A DNA stretch of 6,412 nucleotides from Eubacteriales bacterium (GCA_030533315.1 JAUNJL010000105.1:1-6412), one strand, 5' to 3'. Positions 1-5,521 are shown, counted from the stretch's first letter. Made by a program: numbers and translations. Notes: generated by a model not told the origin, from the sequence alone.

Positions 1-145
1 CTTCCACAATAATGGTCACCAGTCGTCCGCCCAGCTTACGCTCCCATGACGCCAGCTCAACGTTTGCCGTTTTGCACATAATGTCCAGGGCATCCATCGC
101 AGCCACAACACCTGTGATTTCTATAAAACCATATGATCTACTCAT
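1..145 (-). CDS. BMC-domain shell protein, N-terminal part (gene continues beyond the window)
   Basis: The first 48 residues of a bacterial microcompartment shell protein are visible. It starts MSRSYGFIEITG, followed by the helix VAAMDALDIMCKTANVE and a beta strand, which is the standard N-terminal half of the BMC fold. The start at 145 has AAGGAG about eight bases upstream. At the position where canonical hexameric shell proteins carry KIGSG (the central pore loop), this one reads KLGGR (residues 37-41), which would put an arginine next to the pore. The stretch ASWERKLGG is also unlike PduA or EutM. The stop lies outside the window, so total length and any C-terminal extension are unknown. 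It lies 33 bases after the preceding shell gene and is probably in the same operon. Family assignment is firm; the subtype is not. Confidence 0.88.
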   Translation of the reverse strand, partial: MSRSYGFIEITGVVAAMDALDIMCKTANVELASWERKLGGRLVTIIVE

Positions 146-178
146 GAGCGAACTCCTTTTTCCTTACCTCCGCAGCCT

Positions 179-454
179 TTAGATGGAGGGCAGGATCTTC
201 TCCACGTCGCTGTGGGGTCTTGGGATCACATGGGTCGCTACCAGCTCCCCAAGCCTGGAGGCTGCGGCGCTTCCGCTCTCAACGGCGGCCTTCACGGCGC
301 CCACGTCACCCCTCACCATAACGGTCACGAGACCGGAGCCGATCTTTTCCGTACCCACAAGCGCAACCTCCGCCGCCTTCGTCATCGCATCCGCCGCCTC
401 GATCGCAGCGGTCAGTCCTCTTGTCTCAACCATTCCTAAAGCTTCCTGTGCCAT
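179..454 (-). CDS. BMC-H hexameric shell protein, PduA/PduJ/EutM-like
   Basis: This 91-residue protein has the typical length of a single-domain BMC-H subunit. Six copies form a flat hexagonal tile of the microcompartment shell. The N-terminus [13 protein letters not shown] leads into helix [16 protein letters not shown], which contains the conserved edge lysine (K26). The pore loop KIGSG is at residues 37-41 and is followed by strand [13 protein letters not shown]. The C-terminus has the PduA-type signature [15 protein letters not shown] (residues 75-89). Everything expected of a canonical facet protein is present and nothing is missing. An AGGAGG (463-468) stands eight bases before the ATG. 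It lies 71 bases downstream of the preceding shell gene with no terminator visible between them, so it is read as operonic. It is probably the major shell component. Small polar metabolites such as propanediol would cross its pore (family knowledge). Confidence 0.95.
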   Translation of the reverse strand: MAQEALGMVETRGLTAAIEAADAMTKAAEVALVGTEKIGSGLVTVMVRGDVGAVKAAVESGSAAASRLGELVATHVIPRPHSDVEKILPSI

Positions 455-525
455 GATAGATTCCTCCTGAATTTATTGATCTCTCATTTCTGTATTTCTT
501 TTCTTCCCATCGCCCGCCCCAAAGG

Positions 526-840
526 CTAGTCCTTATCCAGGGCGCTGATCTTCAGCATCTTCTCGGTGCCGGATTCCGGGTTGGGGATGATGTAGTGCTG
601 CACCACCCCGGCCATTCCCTCCGCCGCCCTGATCCCGGCCTCCACGGCCTCGGTCACATCCTCCACGCTTCCGCGGTACTTGATGCAGACCAGAAGGGGA
701 ACCGGCAGGCTGTCCGCATTGGCAGGCTTATTTTTATCGAAGACCTCCAGACGGACGTTCGCTGCCTTACAGCCGGCGTCTGCCGCCACGAAAGCGGTGG
801 TCAGCCCAAATACCTCTAAAATTCCTACAGCCTCTGCCAT
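526..840 (-). CDS. BMC-H shell protein with an insertion in the pore loop
   Basis: This is a 104-residue single BMC domain: MAEAVGILEVFG, helix TTAFVAADAGCKAANV with the conserved lysine (K25), strand LEVFD, and C-terminal IIPNPESGTEKML. The helices and strands match BMC-H, but the KIGSG pore motif is absent. In its place, residues 35-48 read DKNKPANADSLPVP, making the loop several residues longer than in PduA. A cysteine (C52) follows in the next strand. In a hexamer this loop would surround the central channel, so the pore is probably occluded or specialised. It is not the circularly permuted type, because it begins with the normal first strand. The gene starts 24 bases after the alcohol dehydrogenase stop and has GGAGAGG just upstream of the ATG. 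Similar loop-extended shell proteins are known next to glycyl-radical BMC enzymes as far as I recall; this was not checked. Confidence 0.9.
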   Translation of the reverse strand: MAEAVGILEVFGLTTAFVAADAGCKAANVRLEVFDKNKPANADSLPVPLLVCIKYRGSVEDVTEAVEAGIRAAEGMAGVVQHYIIPNPESGTEKMLKISALDKD

Positions 841-864
841 CTTATCCTCTCCTCGGTCCTACGG

Positions 865-2082
865 TCACTGGTTGACAACGGCGATCTTCAGTCCCGTCAT
901 TGCCAGGTTCGTCCTGAGAGCCTCGTTGATCTCTTCCAGGGGGAACTTGTCCGTGATCAGCTCCGCCATGGGAAGGCCGATGCCCTTCGCTCTCTTCAGG
1001 AAATCAAAGGTCGTCACATAATCTCTCAGGGTGTACACCCAGGATCCGACGATGGTGATCTCCTTAGAACAGATGTCAAAGTGAGGATTGATGGTGGCGT
1101 CTCCTCCATTAATGAAGAAGCCCAGCTCGCAAAGGCCGCCGCCGTTGTGAATAAATTTGTAGATGTTGGCGTGTGCCACCGGGGAGCCGGTGCACTGGAA
1201 GGCAAAATCTGCCAGATGTCCGCCCAACTGCTCCTTCACTGCTCCTGCCAGAGCCTCGATGCCCTGGTGCTCCTTAAAGTTCACCGTGCAGTTAGCCCCC
1301 ATCCTTCTGGCAAAATCAAGGCGCTTCTGCTCCCCGTCCACGGCGCAGATATTCTCAATGCCCATGGTTCTGAGGACCGCAATGCAGATCAGGCCGATAG
1401 GCCCGCAGCCCTGGACCACGACCCGGCTGTTGAAGCGAAGGATGCCCGTGGTCTTCGCCCTCTCGACCGCATGTACCAGCACGGCGCAAGGCTCAATGAG
1501 AATGCGAGAATCCAGATCCAGATCGCTTACGTTGAAAAAGGTGGAACCAAAGCTGCCGCCCCTGATAAAAATGTAATCAGAAAACCACCCGTTGAGATGG
1601 ATGTCGTCGTCAGGAAGAAGTCCGTACACATCGGCGCCGCCCACGTTCTTTTTGTTCAGGTCATACATGGTGATATCCGGGTCATCCTTAAAGATCATGC
1701 AGGTGACCACCTTGTCTCCCACCTTCACCGGCTTTCCTGCGGTATCCACCTTGACATTCTTGCCCATGGCCACGATCTCCCCGGTTCCCTCATGTCCCAG
1801 AGCCACCGGGATCAGGTTGAAGGGGTCTCTCTTAAACTCGTGCGCATCTGTCCCGCACACGCCGCAGCCCTCCACCTTCACCAGGATATCGTCATCTCCC
1901 AGAGGAGGAATGGGATATTCCTTTAACTCAAAATGCTCCTTCTCCGTGAGAACCGCCACCCTGGCCGTCTTGGGGATGGCGCCAGCGGAAGGTGCACCGG
2001 CGGAAGCTGCCGGAGCCGTGCCGGCCATGCCCGCCAGAACCTGTTTCACGATTTCTTCTATATTTACATGATTCATATCCAT
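865..2082 (-). CDS. Zinc-type (MDR) alcohol dehydrogenase with N-terminal encapsulation peptide
   Basis: This 405-residue medium-chain dehydrogenase probably reduces propionaldehyde to propanol or lactaldehyde to 1,2-propanediol, regenerating NAD+ inside the microcompartment. Residues 4-19 (NHVNIEEIVKQVLAGM) form a predicted amphipathic helix, followed by an Ala/Gly/Pro/Ser linker to about residue 37. This is the layout of a BMC encapsulation peptide and is absent from ordinary family members. The catalytic domain starts near residue 40. Zinc ligands visible are C76 in GCGVCGTD, H97-E98 in GHEGTGE and E197 in EPCAVLVHA, the last as in sorbitol-dehydrogenase-like members. The Rossmann motif is GCGPIG (225-230), and D249 ending the second strand suggests NAD over NADP. 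The structural-zinc cysteine cluster is missing: only C128 falls in that region. AGGAGG (2094-2099) lies 11 bases before the first ATG and directly abuts the upstream gene's stop. Confidence 0.92.
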   Translation of the reverse strand: MDMNHVNIEEIVKQVLAGMAGTAPAASAGAPSAGAIPKTARVAVLTEKEHFELKEYPIPPLGDDDILVKVEGCGVCGTDAHEFKRDPFNLIPVALGHEGTGEIVAMGKNVKVDTAGKPVKVGDKVVTCMIFKDDPDITMYDLNKKNVGGADVYGLLPDDDIHLNGWFSDYIFIRGGSFGSTFFNVSDLDLDSRILIEPCAVLVHAVERAKTTGILRFNSRVVVQGCGPIGLICIAVLRTMGIENICAVDGEQKRLDFARRMGANCTVNFKEHQGIEALAGAVKEQLGGHLADFAFQCTGSPVAHANIYKFIHNGGGLCELGFFINGGDATINPHFDICSKEITIVGSWVYTLRDYVTTFDFLKRAKGIGLPMAELITDKFPLEEINEALRTNLAMTGLKIAVVNQ

Positions 2083-2100
2083 TTGTCTGCTGTCCTCCTG

Positions 2101-3489
2101 TCAGCGAATGCAAAGACTGTCTGACATGACGCAGCGCCTTCTCTTCGTAAAGGTGCTGGCGCTTGTCAGGCCCTCACCGGTACGGCTGGCAATGGTAAAG
2201 GTACAGTAGCCCTCTCCCCCAAAGCCCAGCGCCGCATAGGAGGGTGCGTTCTTTACAAGGATCGCCGTATCGATGGCTTTCGCATATTTGGTGATGTTGT
2301 CAATGTTTTTGGAGTGGATGTGGGCGGAGTGACGGTTGCCGTGCTCCAGCCATACAGCCTGATCCACCCCATCGTCAAAGTCCTTCGCCCTCACAACGCC
2401 CAGAATGGGCATCATCAGCTCCGTGGTAATCAGCGGATGCTCCTTCGGTCCCTCAAACACGATGCAGCGGATGTTCGCCGGAACGTCCACCCCGATCATG
2501 GAGAGAAGGGTGCGGGCATCCCGTCCCACGCACTTACGGTTTAATTTTCCCCCTGCCAGGACCACCTCCGTCAGTCTGTCCTGCTCCTCCGGGGAGGCCA
2601 GATAGCAGTCATTTTCCGTGACCAGATAATGCATCAGCTCATCCACCACGGAGGAGACCGCCACGATCTCCTTCTCCGCAATGCAGGGAAGATTGTTGTC
2701 AAAGGTACAGCCGTTTACGATATCCCTTGCGGCCTTTGCAATGTCGGCCGTCTCATCCACCAGGGCCGGGGGATTGCCCGCCCCTGCGCCGATCCCCCTC
2801 TTTCCAGAGGAAAGCACTGCGGTGACCACACCCGGGCCGCCAGTCGCGGCAATGAGAGGGATATCCCGATGCTTCATCATGATGTCACTGGTCTCCAGGG
2901 TTGGTTTCTCCACCGTGACGGCGATGTTGTCCGGACCGCCGGCTTCCAGGGAAGCCCGGTTCAGCAGGTCGATCGCATAGATGGAGGTTTTGATGGCTGC
3001 GGGGTGGGGATTGAACACCACCGTGTTTCCTCCCGCCAGCATACCAATGGTATTACATAAAATGGTCTCGCTGGGATTGGTACAGGGAGTGATGGCTCCG
3101 ATCACGCCGAAGGGCCCCATCTCGATCAAGGTCAGGCCCCTGTCGCCGGACCAGGCCGTGGTAGTGATGTCCTCGGTCCCCGGCGTCTTGTCCGCCACCA
3201 GATGGTGCTTCAGGATCTTATCCCCCACATTTCCCATCCCGGTCTCATCCACGCCCATGCAGGCCAGGATCTCCGCATTCTCCTTGATCTTCCTGCGGAT
3301 GCAGGTAATGATCTTCTCTCTCTGGTCCATGGACATCTTTCTTACGACCTGATCCGCCCTTTTGGCTGCCTCGACCGCATCGTTCATGTCCTGAAAAATA
3401 CCATGCTTTCCGGCGGGAGCATCTGCAATCTGCATTTTTGCCATAACTTCCTGTACAATTTCCTGTACCATGCTTTCGCTGATTGGCAT
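2101..3489 (-). CDS. pduP: CoA-acylating propionaldehyde dehydrogenase, PduP/EutE type, encapsulated
   Basis: This 462-residue aldehyde dehydrogenase converts an aldehyde, most likely propionaldehyde, to acyl-CoA with NAD+ and CoA in the microcompartment lumen. Residues 4-20 (SESMVQEIVQEVMAKMQ) form the N-terminal amphipathic helix typical of PduP encapsulation peptides. A short linker (22-29) precedes the enzyme core, which starts at GIFQDMNDAVEAAK. The catalytic cysteine is C269 in DNNLPC. Other family signatures are ITPCTNPSETI (133-143), NPHP (160-163), the glycine-rich TGGPGVV (216-222) and the C-terminal FTKRRRCVM. Length and motif order are full, with no damage. Strong AAAGGAGG sits nine bases before the ATG; the next in-frame Met (M7) would cut into the targeting helix. 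The gene lies 34 bases after the aldolase. Acetaldehyde specificity (EutE) cannot be excluded from sequence alone, but the aldolase next door favours propionaldehyde. Confidence 0.93.
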   Translation of the reverse strand: MPISESMVQEIVQEVMAKMQIADAPAGKHGIFQDMNDAVEAAKRADQVVRKMSMDQREKIITCIRRKIKENAEILACMGVDETGMGNVGDKILKHHLVADKTPGTEDITTTAWSGDRGLTLIEMGPFGVIGAITPCTNPSETILCNTIGMLAGGNTVVFNPHPAAIKTSIYAIDLLNRASLEAGGPDNIAVTVEKPTLETSDIMMKHRDIPLIAATGGPGVVTAVLSSGKRGIGAGAGNPPALVDETADIAKAARDIVNGCTFDNNLPCIAEKEIVAVSSVVDELMHYLVTENDCYLASPEEQDRLTEVVLAGGKLNRKCVGRDARTLLSMIGVDVPANIRCIVFEGPKEHPLITTELMMPILGVVRAKDFDDGVDQAVWLEHGNRHSAHIHSKNIDNITKYAKAIDTAILVKNAPSYAALGFGGEGYCTFTIASRTGEGLTSASTFTKRRRCVMSDSLCIR

Positions 3490-3523
3490 GAGATTGTTCC
3501 TCCTTTATATCAGGCTTTTTTGA

Positions 3524-4324
3524 TTATTTTAAGCCCAACTGCTCCATAACCTGTTTTGTGATCTTTGCCACCAGATCTGCATCTGCGGTTCCCGTCTCGG
3601 ATCCACCGCAGCTTCCGCCGCAGTTGTGGCAGTTCATCCCGCCCTTGTTCACGCAGAGATCGGCCGGATGCTTTCCGGGAAGGCCCATCTGCCTTCTGAT
3701 CTCATACAGCTTTGCGATCTGCTCCTTGTCAAACTCCTTGGGCCCGCCAAGCATCTTGGATTTATAAAGAAGCTCTGCGTAAAACTCCACGGACTCCATC
3801 TTCATGTATGCAGCCAGGAGGTCGGTGGACCAGGTCAGTGCGCCGTGGTTCTCCAGAAGGACTGCATCATAATATGGAAGGTATTTCTCAACAGCGTCCG
3901 GGATCTCCCTTGTGGAGGGGGTACCGTACTCGGCGATCGGAACACATCCCAGTGCGATCACGGCCTCGGGCATAATGGGCTGCGTCAGTGGAATGCCAGC
4001 GATGGCAAAAGAGGTGGCAAAGGTGGGATGGGCATGTACAACAGCTCCCACATCCGGTCTCTTCTCATAGACCCTCATGTGCATCTTGATCTCAGATGAA
4101 GGACGAAATCCCGGATTCGCCTGGATCAGATTCCCCTTTGCGTCCACCTTGCAGATGTACTCGGGGGTCATGAAGCCCTTGGAAACACCTGTGGGCGTGC
4201 AAAGGAACTCATTGTCATTGAGCTTAACGGAAATGTTCCCGTCATTTGCAGCCACCATGTTACGGTTGTAGATCCTTTTTCCGATTTCGCAAATCTGTTT
4301 TTTGATCTCAAATTCGTTTACCAT
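3524..4324 (-). CDS. Class II (fuculose/rhamnulose-1-phosphate type) aldolase with C-terminal encapsulation peptide
   Basis: This 266-residue zinc aldolase of the class II aldolase/adducin family probably splits fuculose-1-phosphate or rhamnulose-1-phosphate into DHAP and lactaldehyde, which feeds the microcompartment. Visible are the phosphate-binding NDGNIS (27-32), the catalytic glutamate E78 in RPSSEIKMH, zinc ligands H97 and H99 in VVHAHP, and H160 in ENHGALTW. The usual FucA domain ends near residue 215. It is followed by a cysteine-rich linker (C224, C232, C235, C239, with CHNCGGSCGG) and a terminal amphipathic helix ADLVAKITKQVMEQLGL (249-265), the encapsulation-peptide pattern. I chose the ATG at 4324 because AGGAGG lies nine bases upstream; an in-frame ATG at 4372 has no such site and would sit in the leader. 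It is the first gene of the operon, behind a strong promoter. Substrate choice among the 1-phosphates is inferred. Confidence 0.92.
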   Translation of the reverse strand: MVNEFEIKKQICEIGKRIYNRNMVAANDGNISVKLNDNEFLCTPTGVSKGFMTPEYICKVDAKGNLIQANPGFRPSSEIKMHMRVYEKRPDVGAVVHAHPTFATSFAIAGIPLTQPIMPEAVIALGCVPIAEYGTPSTREIPDAVEKYLPYYDAVLLENHGALTWSTDLLAAYMKMESVEFYAELLYKSKMLGGPKEFDKEQIAKLYEIRRQMGLPGKHPADLCVNKGGMNCHNCGGSCGGSETGTADADLVAKITKQVMEQLGLK

Positions 4325-4334
4325 GCTTTCTTTC

Positions 4335-4340
4335 CTCCTT
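4335..4340 (-). promoter_or_regulatory. Ribosome binding site that fixes the aldolase start
   Basis: On the minus strand the sequence AAGGAGGAAAG lies immediately upstream of the ATG at 4324. The spacing suits initiation there and not at the further in-frame ATG at 4372. This sets the protein at 266 rather than 282 residues. Confidence 0.8.
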
Positions 4341-4364
4341 AAGCGCATATTGGTAATTTCATGG

Positions 4365-4378
4365 CTGCCCATGGGCAG
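4365..4378. promoter_or_regulatory. 14-bp perfect palindrome in the aldolase leader, candidate operator
   Basis: CTGCCCATGGGCAG reads the same on both strands. It lies between the predicted -10 box (4404-4409) and the aldolase ribosome site, roughly 20-30 bases into the transcript. A repressor bound here would block the operon. It could also simply form a short RNA hairpin. No regulator gene is in the window to pair with it. Confidence 0.45.
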
Positions 4379-4403
4379 TCCTCTTCTCTTTGTTTCTGAT
4401 GCA

Positions 4404-4432
4404 ATTCTACCTTATTCCACACATAAAGTCAA
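4404..4432 (-). promoter_or_regulatory. Sigma-A-type promoter of the BMC operon
   Basis: Read on the minus strand, TTGACT (4432-4427) and TAGAAT (4409-4404) are separated by exactly 17 bases. Each box differs from the consensus by one base. Transcription should begin near 4397, giving a leader of about 70 bases before the aldolase ATG. This is the only strong promoter seen for the BMC genes, so they are probably one transcript starting here. Confidence 0.75.
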
Positions 4433-4441
4433 GGTGTTCTT

Positions 4442-4483
4442 GTTGTTTTGTGTTGTTTTCTCCAGGAAATCAGTGTTGTTTTT
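4442..4483 (-). promoter_or_regulatory. Three direct repeats upstream of the BMC promoter, candidate activator site
   Basis: On the minus strand AAAACAACA occurs at 4450-4442, 4460-4452 and 4483-4475. The first two are 10 bases apart (one helical turn) and the third is 23 bases further. All lie just upstream of the -35 box, where an activator such as an AraC-type protein would bind. The region is A/C-rich, so chance repetition is possible. Confidence 0.4.
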
Positions 4484-4520
4484 ATTGTTTTTTCTTTTCC
4501 TCCAAATAATACTTTTTCTC

Positions 4521-4571
4521 ATGGACACCCCGTCCATCAGCCAAAAAAGCCTTGCCTCACGGCCATGGCAA
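4521..4571. other. Remaining intergenic stretch with small hairpins
   Basis: Between the operator-like repeats and the terminator of the cysteine-rich gene, I see only a 6-bp hairpin (ATGGAC/GTCCAT, 4521-4537) and a weak stem (TTGCC/GGCAA, 4552-4571). The weak stem is followed on the minus strand, after three bases, by six T's (4548-4543). It might be a poor back-up terminator protecting the BMC promoter. No gene is supported here. Confidence 0.3.
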
Positions 4572-4606
4572 TCCCGCCCCACAGGAACGGCCTCCCACCT
4601 TATCCA

Positions 4607-4640
4607 AAAGCCGGATGTACAGATTCGTACATCCGGCTTT
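4607..4640 (-). terminator. Intrinsic terminator of the cysteine-rich gene
   Basis: A perfect 14-bp inverted repeat (4607-4620 with 4627-4640; core GCCGGATGTAC) has a 6-base loop. On the minus strand it ends in CTTTT. It lies 66 bases beyond the stop of the cysteine-rich gene and separates that unit from the BMC promoter. A second stem just before it (TGCGGCG 4652-4658 with CGCCGCA 4675-4681) may help termination. The T-run is short, so some readthrough into the BMC promoter region is possible. Confidence 0.72.
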
Positions 4641-4705
4641 CTCCACGCAAATGCGGCGATCCCCAAAAGGAAACCGCCGCACACAAGCATTTCTCTATTT
4701 TTTTA

Positions 4706-5008
4706 CTATTTTTTTTGCTGTTTTCTGTCTCTATTTTCTTTCATCATAGCGGCCAGCTCCTGGTATTTGCCAGTCACATAGCCATAGCTCCGCCTCTTGT
4801 GGGGAAGCTGGCATCCCGTACAGTCCTTAATGCCCTTGTCCGTATAGCGAAAATTTCCGCCGCAATCCTCTCCCAAAGCGTAAAGAGGGCAATAACAAAA
4901 CAGACAGTTGAAATCCTCCGGGTCCGCACCCTGGTGACAGGGAAAATACTCACATGCCTTGTGACTGAAAAACGAATATTCTTTCCCCTCCCAATACGGC
5001 TTCTCCAT
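4706..5008 (-). CDS. Small eight-cysteine protein (cysteine-rich small domain family), B12-switched
   Basis: This 100-residue protein has eight cysteines (C19, C24, C35, C38, C40, C49, C63, C66) and histidines H16, H25 and H70, in motifs CEYFPCH, NCLFCYCPLY, DCGGNF and DCTGCQLPH. It matches my memory of the Pfam 'cysteine-rich small domain', a presumed metal or Fe-S binder found near cobalamin genes and fused to some CobD-type enzymes. The C-terminus is Lys/Arg/Gln-rich (RDRKQQKK). It has no signal peptide and no membrane segment. The reading frame is open to an ATG at 5155, but the domain begins right after the ATG at 5008, which has GGGGAGAGG just upstream, so I use that start. A cobalamin riboswitch and terminator precede it, so it is probably made when B12 is scarce. 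Its exact function is unknown to me; a role in corrinoid synthesis or salvage is inferred. Confidence 0.82.
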   Translation of the reverse strand: MEKPYWEGKEYSFFSHKACEYFPCHQGADPEDFNCLFCYCPLYALGEDCGGNFRYTDKGIKDCTGCQLPHKRRSYGYVTGKYQELAAMMKENRDRKQQKK

Positions 5009-5036
5009 GTCCTCTCCCCTTTCCTTCCAGATCAAG

Positions 5037-5068
5037 ACCCCTCCTATATTCAAAACCCTTCCTATATA
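5037..5068 (-). repeat. Short imperfect direct repeat upstream of the cysteine-rich gene
   Basis: On the minus strand TATATAGGAAGGGT (5068-5055) is followed by AATATAGGAGGGGT (5050-5037), an 18-base period with two mismatches. Both copies contain purine-rich, ribosome-site-like blocks. They may be remnants of duplication and have no assigned role. Confidence 0.4.
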
Positions 5069-5076
5069 AAGAGGGA

Positions 5077-5148
5077 GCGATGCTACTTCGGGGTAGAAAT
5101 GATCGTTCATATATTTGCGGAGGGAACGAGCATCCGAAGTAGTATCGC
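5077..5148. repeat. 72-bp nested inverted repeat between the attenuator and the cysteine-rich gene
   Basis: Arms 5077-5091 (GCGATGCTACTTCGG) and 5134-5148 pair over 15 bases with one mismatch, which is a wobble in one orientation. An inner 6-bp stem TCGTTC/GAACGA (5103-5108 with 5124-5129) nests inside it, so the minus-strand RNA could fold into one long interrupted hairpin. There is no T-run, so it is not a terminator. It may be a palindromic repetitive element, a small miniature-transposon-like insertion, or a leader structure. Confidence 0.6.
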
Positions 5149-5185
5149 CTGCCATTTAATCATGTATAATTCATATGAACAGGCG
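5146..5185. repeat. Small inverted repeat with internal 10-bp palindrome
   Basis: CGCCTG (5146-5151) pairs with CAGGCG (5180-5185), and between them lies the palindrome TTCATATGAA (5170-5179). It partly overlaps the end of the larger inverted repeat and sits just after the attenuator T-run in the direction of transcription. No function is assigned. Confidence 0.35.
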
Positions 5186-5193
5186 CATTCCAT

Positions 5194-5224
5194 AAAAAAA
5201 TGCCTGCCTCAAGAAAAGCAGACA
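5194..5224 (-). terminator. Intrinsic terminator, probable riboswitch expression platform
   Basis: On the minus strand TGTCTGC (5224-5218), a 10-base loop and GCAGGCA (5207-5201) form a 7-bp stem with one G-U pair, followed by seven T's (5200-5194). It lies about 60 bases downstream of the riboswitch aptamer and 185 bases before the cysteine-rich gene. This is the expected place for B12-dependent transcription attenuation. Confidence 0.75.
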
Positions 5225-5284
5225 ACACCCCGGGGCTGCGGATTCCCCAAGATTGGTTGTTACACTTTACACGGAAGCTTAACC

Positions 5285-5430
5285 TCGCCATATCAAGCAG
5301 GTTTCCTGGCTTCAGTATCCTCGCATCGCCTCTCCTTCTCATGCACAGCACAATGGTTCATGAGGCTCGCTCCTCTGTTACAGTGACCGGATCGCTCAGG
5401 ACTTGCACCTGATTCCCTTTTCTGTCGGCT
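5285..5430 (-). ncRNA. Cobalamin (adenosylcobalamin-type) riboswitch
   Basis: The minus strand carries the conserved blocks of the cobalamin aptamer in order: AAAAGGGAAT near the 5' end, GGTGCAAGTCC (5409-5399), GGTCACTGT (5388-5380), GGAGCGAGCC (about 5373-5364), CATTGTGCTG, and the hallmark GCCAGGAAACCTGC (5310-5297). A consensus promoter lies upstream and an intrinsic terminator downstream, so it should switch off transcription of the cysteine-rich gene when B12 is plentiful. Aptamer ends are approximate. I did not fold the sequence. Confidence 0.92.
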
Positions 5431-5492
5431 TTGTCTCATTTGTTTCACGCCGCCAGCACTCGATACGTTCAATATGGAATTATACTGGTTCT

Positions 5493-5521
5493 ATACTACC
5501 ATTTTCCTTTCTTCTTGTCAA
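5493..5521 (-). promoter_or_regulatory. Sigma-A-type promoter of the riboswitch transcript
   Basis: On the minus strand TTGACA (5521-5516), a 17-base spacer and TAGTAT (5498-5493) make a strong promoter. The start should be near 5486, about 55 bases before the aptamer. Confidence 0.75.

Noticed and set aside
526..840. Fe-S-binding, circularly permuted GrpU-type shell protein
   Set aside because: The protein starts with the normal first BMC strand and lacks a cysteine motif in the pore loop itself, so the permuted family does not fit.
1081..1926. Long plus-strand open frame (281 codons)
   Set aside because: It lies wholly antisense to the alcohol dehydrogenase, has no ribosome site, and its translation shows no recognisable domain.
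1..4324. B12-dependent pdu operon
   Set aside because: No diol dehydratase subunits or reactivation genes are seen. The leading aldolase instead resembles fucose/rhamnose BMC loci, but the missing flanks leave the question open.
4325..4372. Longer aldolase start adding 16 residues
   Set aside because: There is no ribosome site before the ATG at 4372. The ATG is part of the palindrome, and AGGAGG clearly serves the ATG at 4324.
4412..4690. Minus-strand frame of 92 codons in the intergenic region
   Set aside because: It runs through the terminator hairpins and the BMC promoter, has low-complexity Lys/Asn content and no ribosome site.
5009..5155. N-terminal extension of the cysteine-rich protein to an ATG at 5155
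   Set aside because: It would translate the inverted repeat, the ATG lacks a ribosome site, and the conserved domain begins immediately after the well-supported start at 5008.
5160..5351. Minus-strand frame of 63 codons
   Set aside because: It overlaps the 3' half of the cobalamin riboswitch and its terminator, which explain the sequence better.
4448..5386. Plus-strand frame of 312 codons
   Set aside because: It is antisense to the cysteine-rich gene, riboswitch and terminators; no ribosome site or domain is seen.
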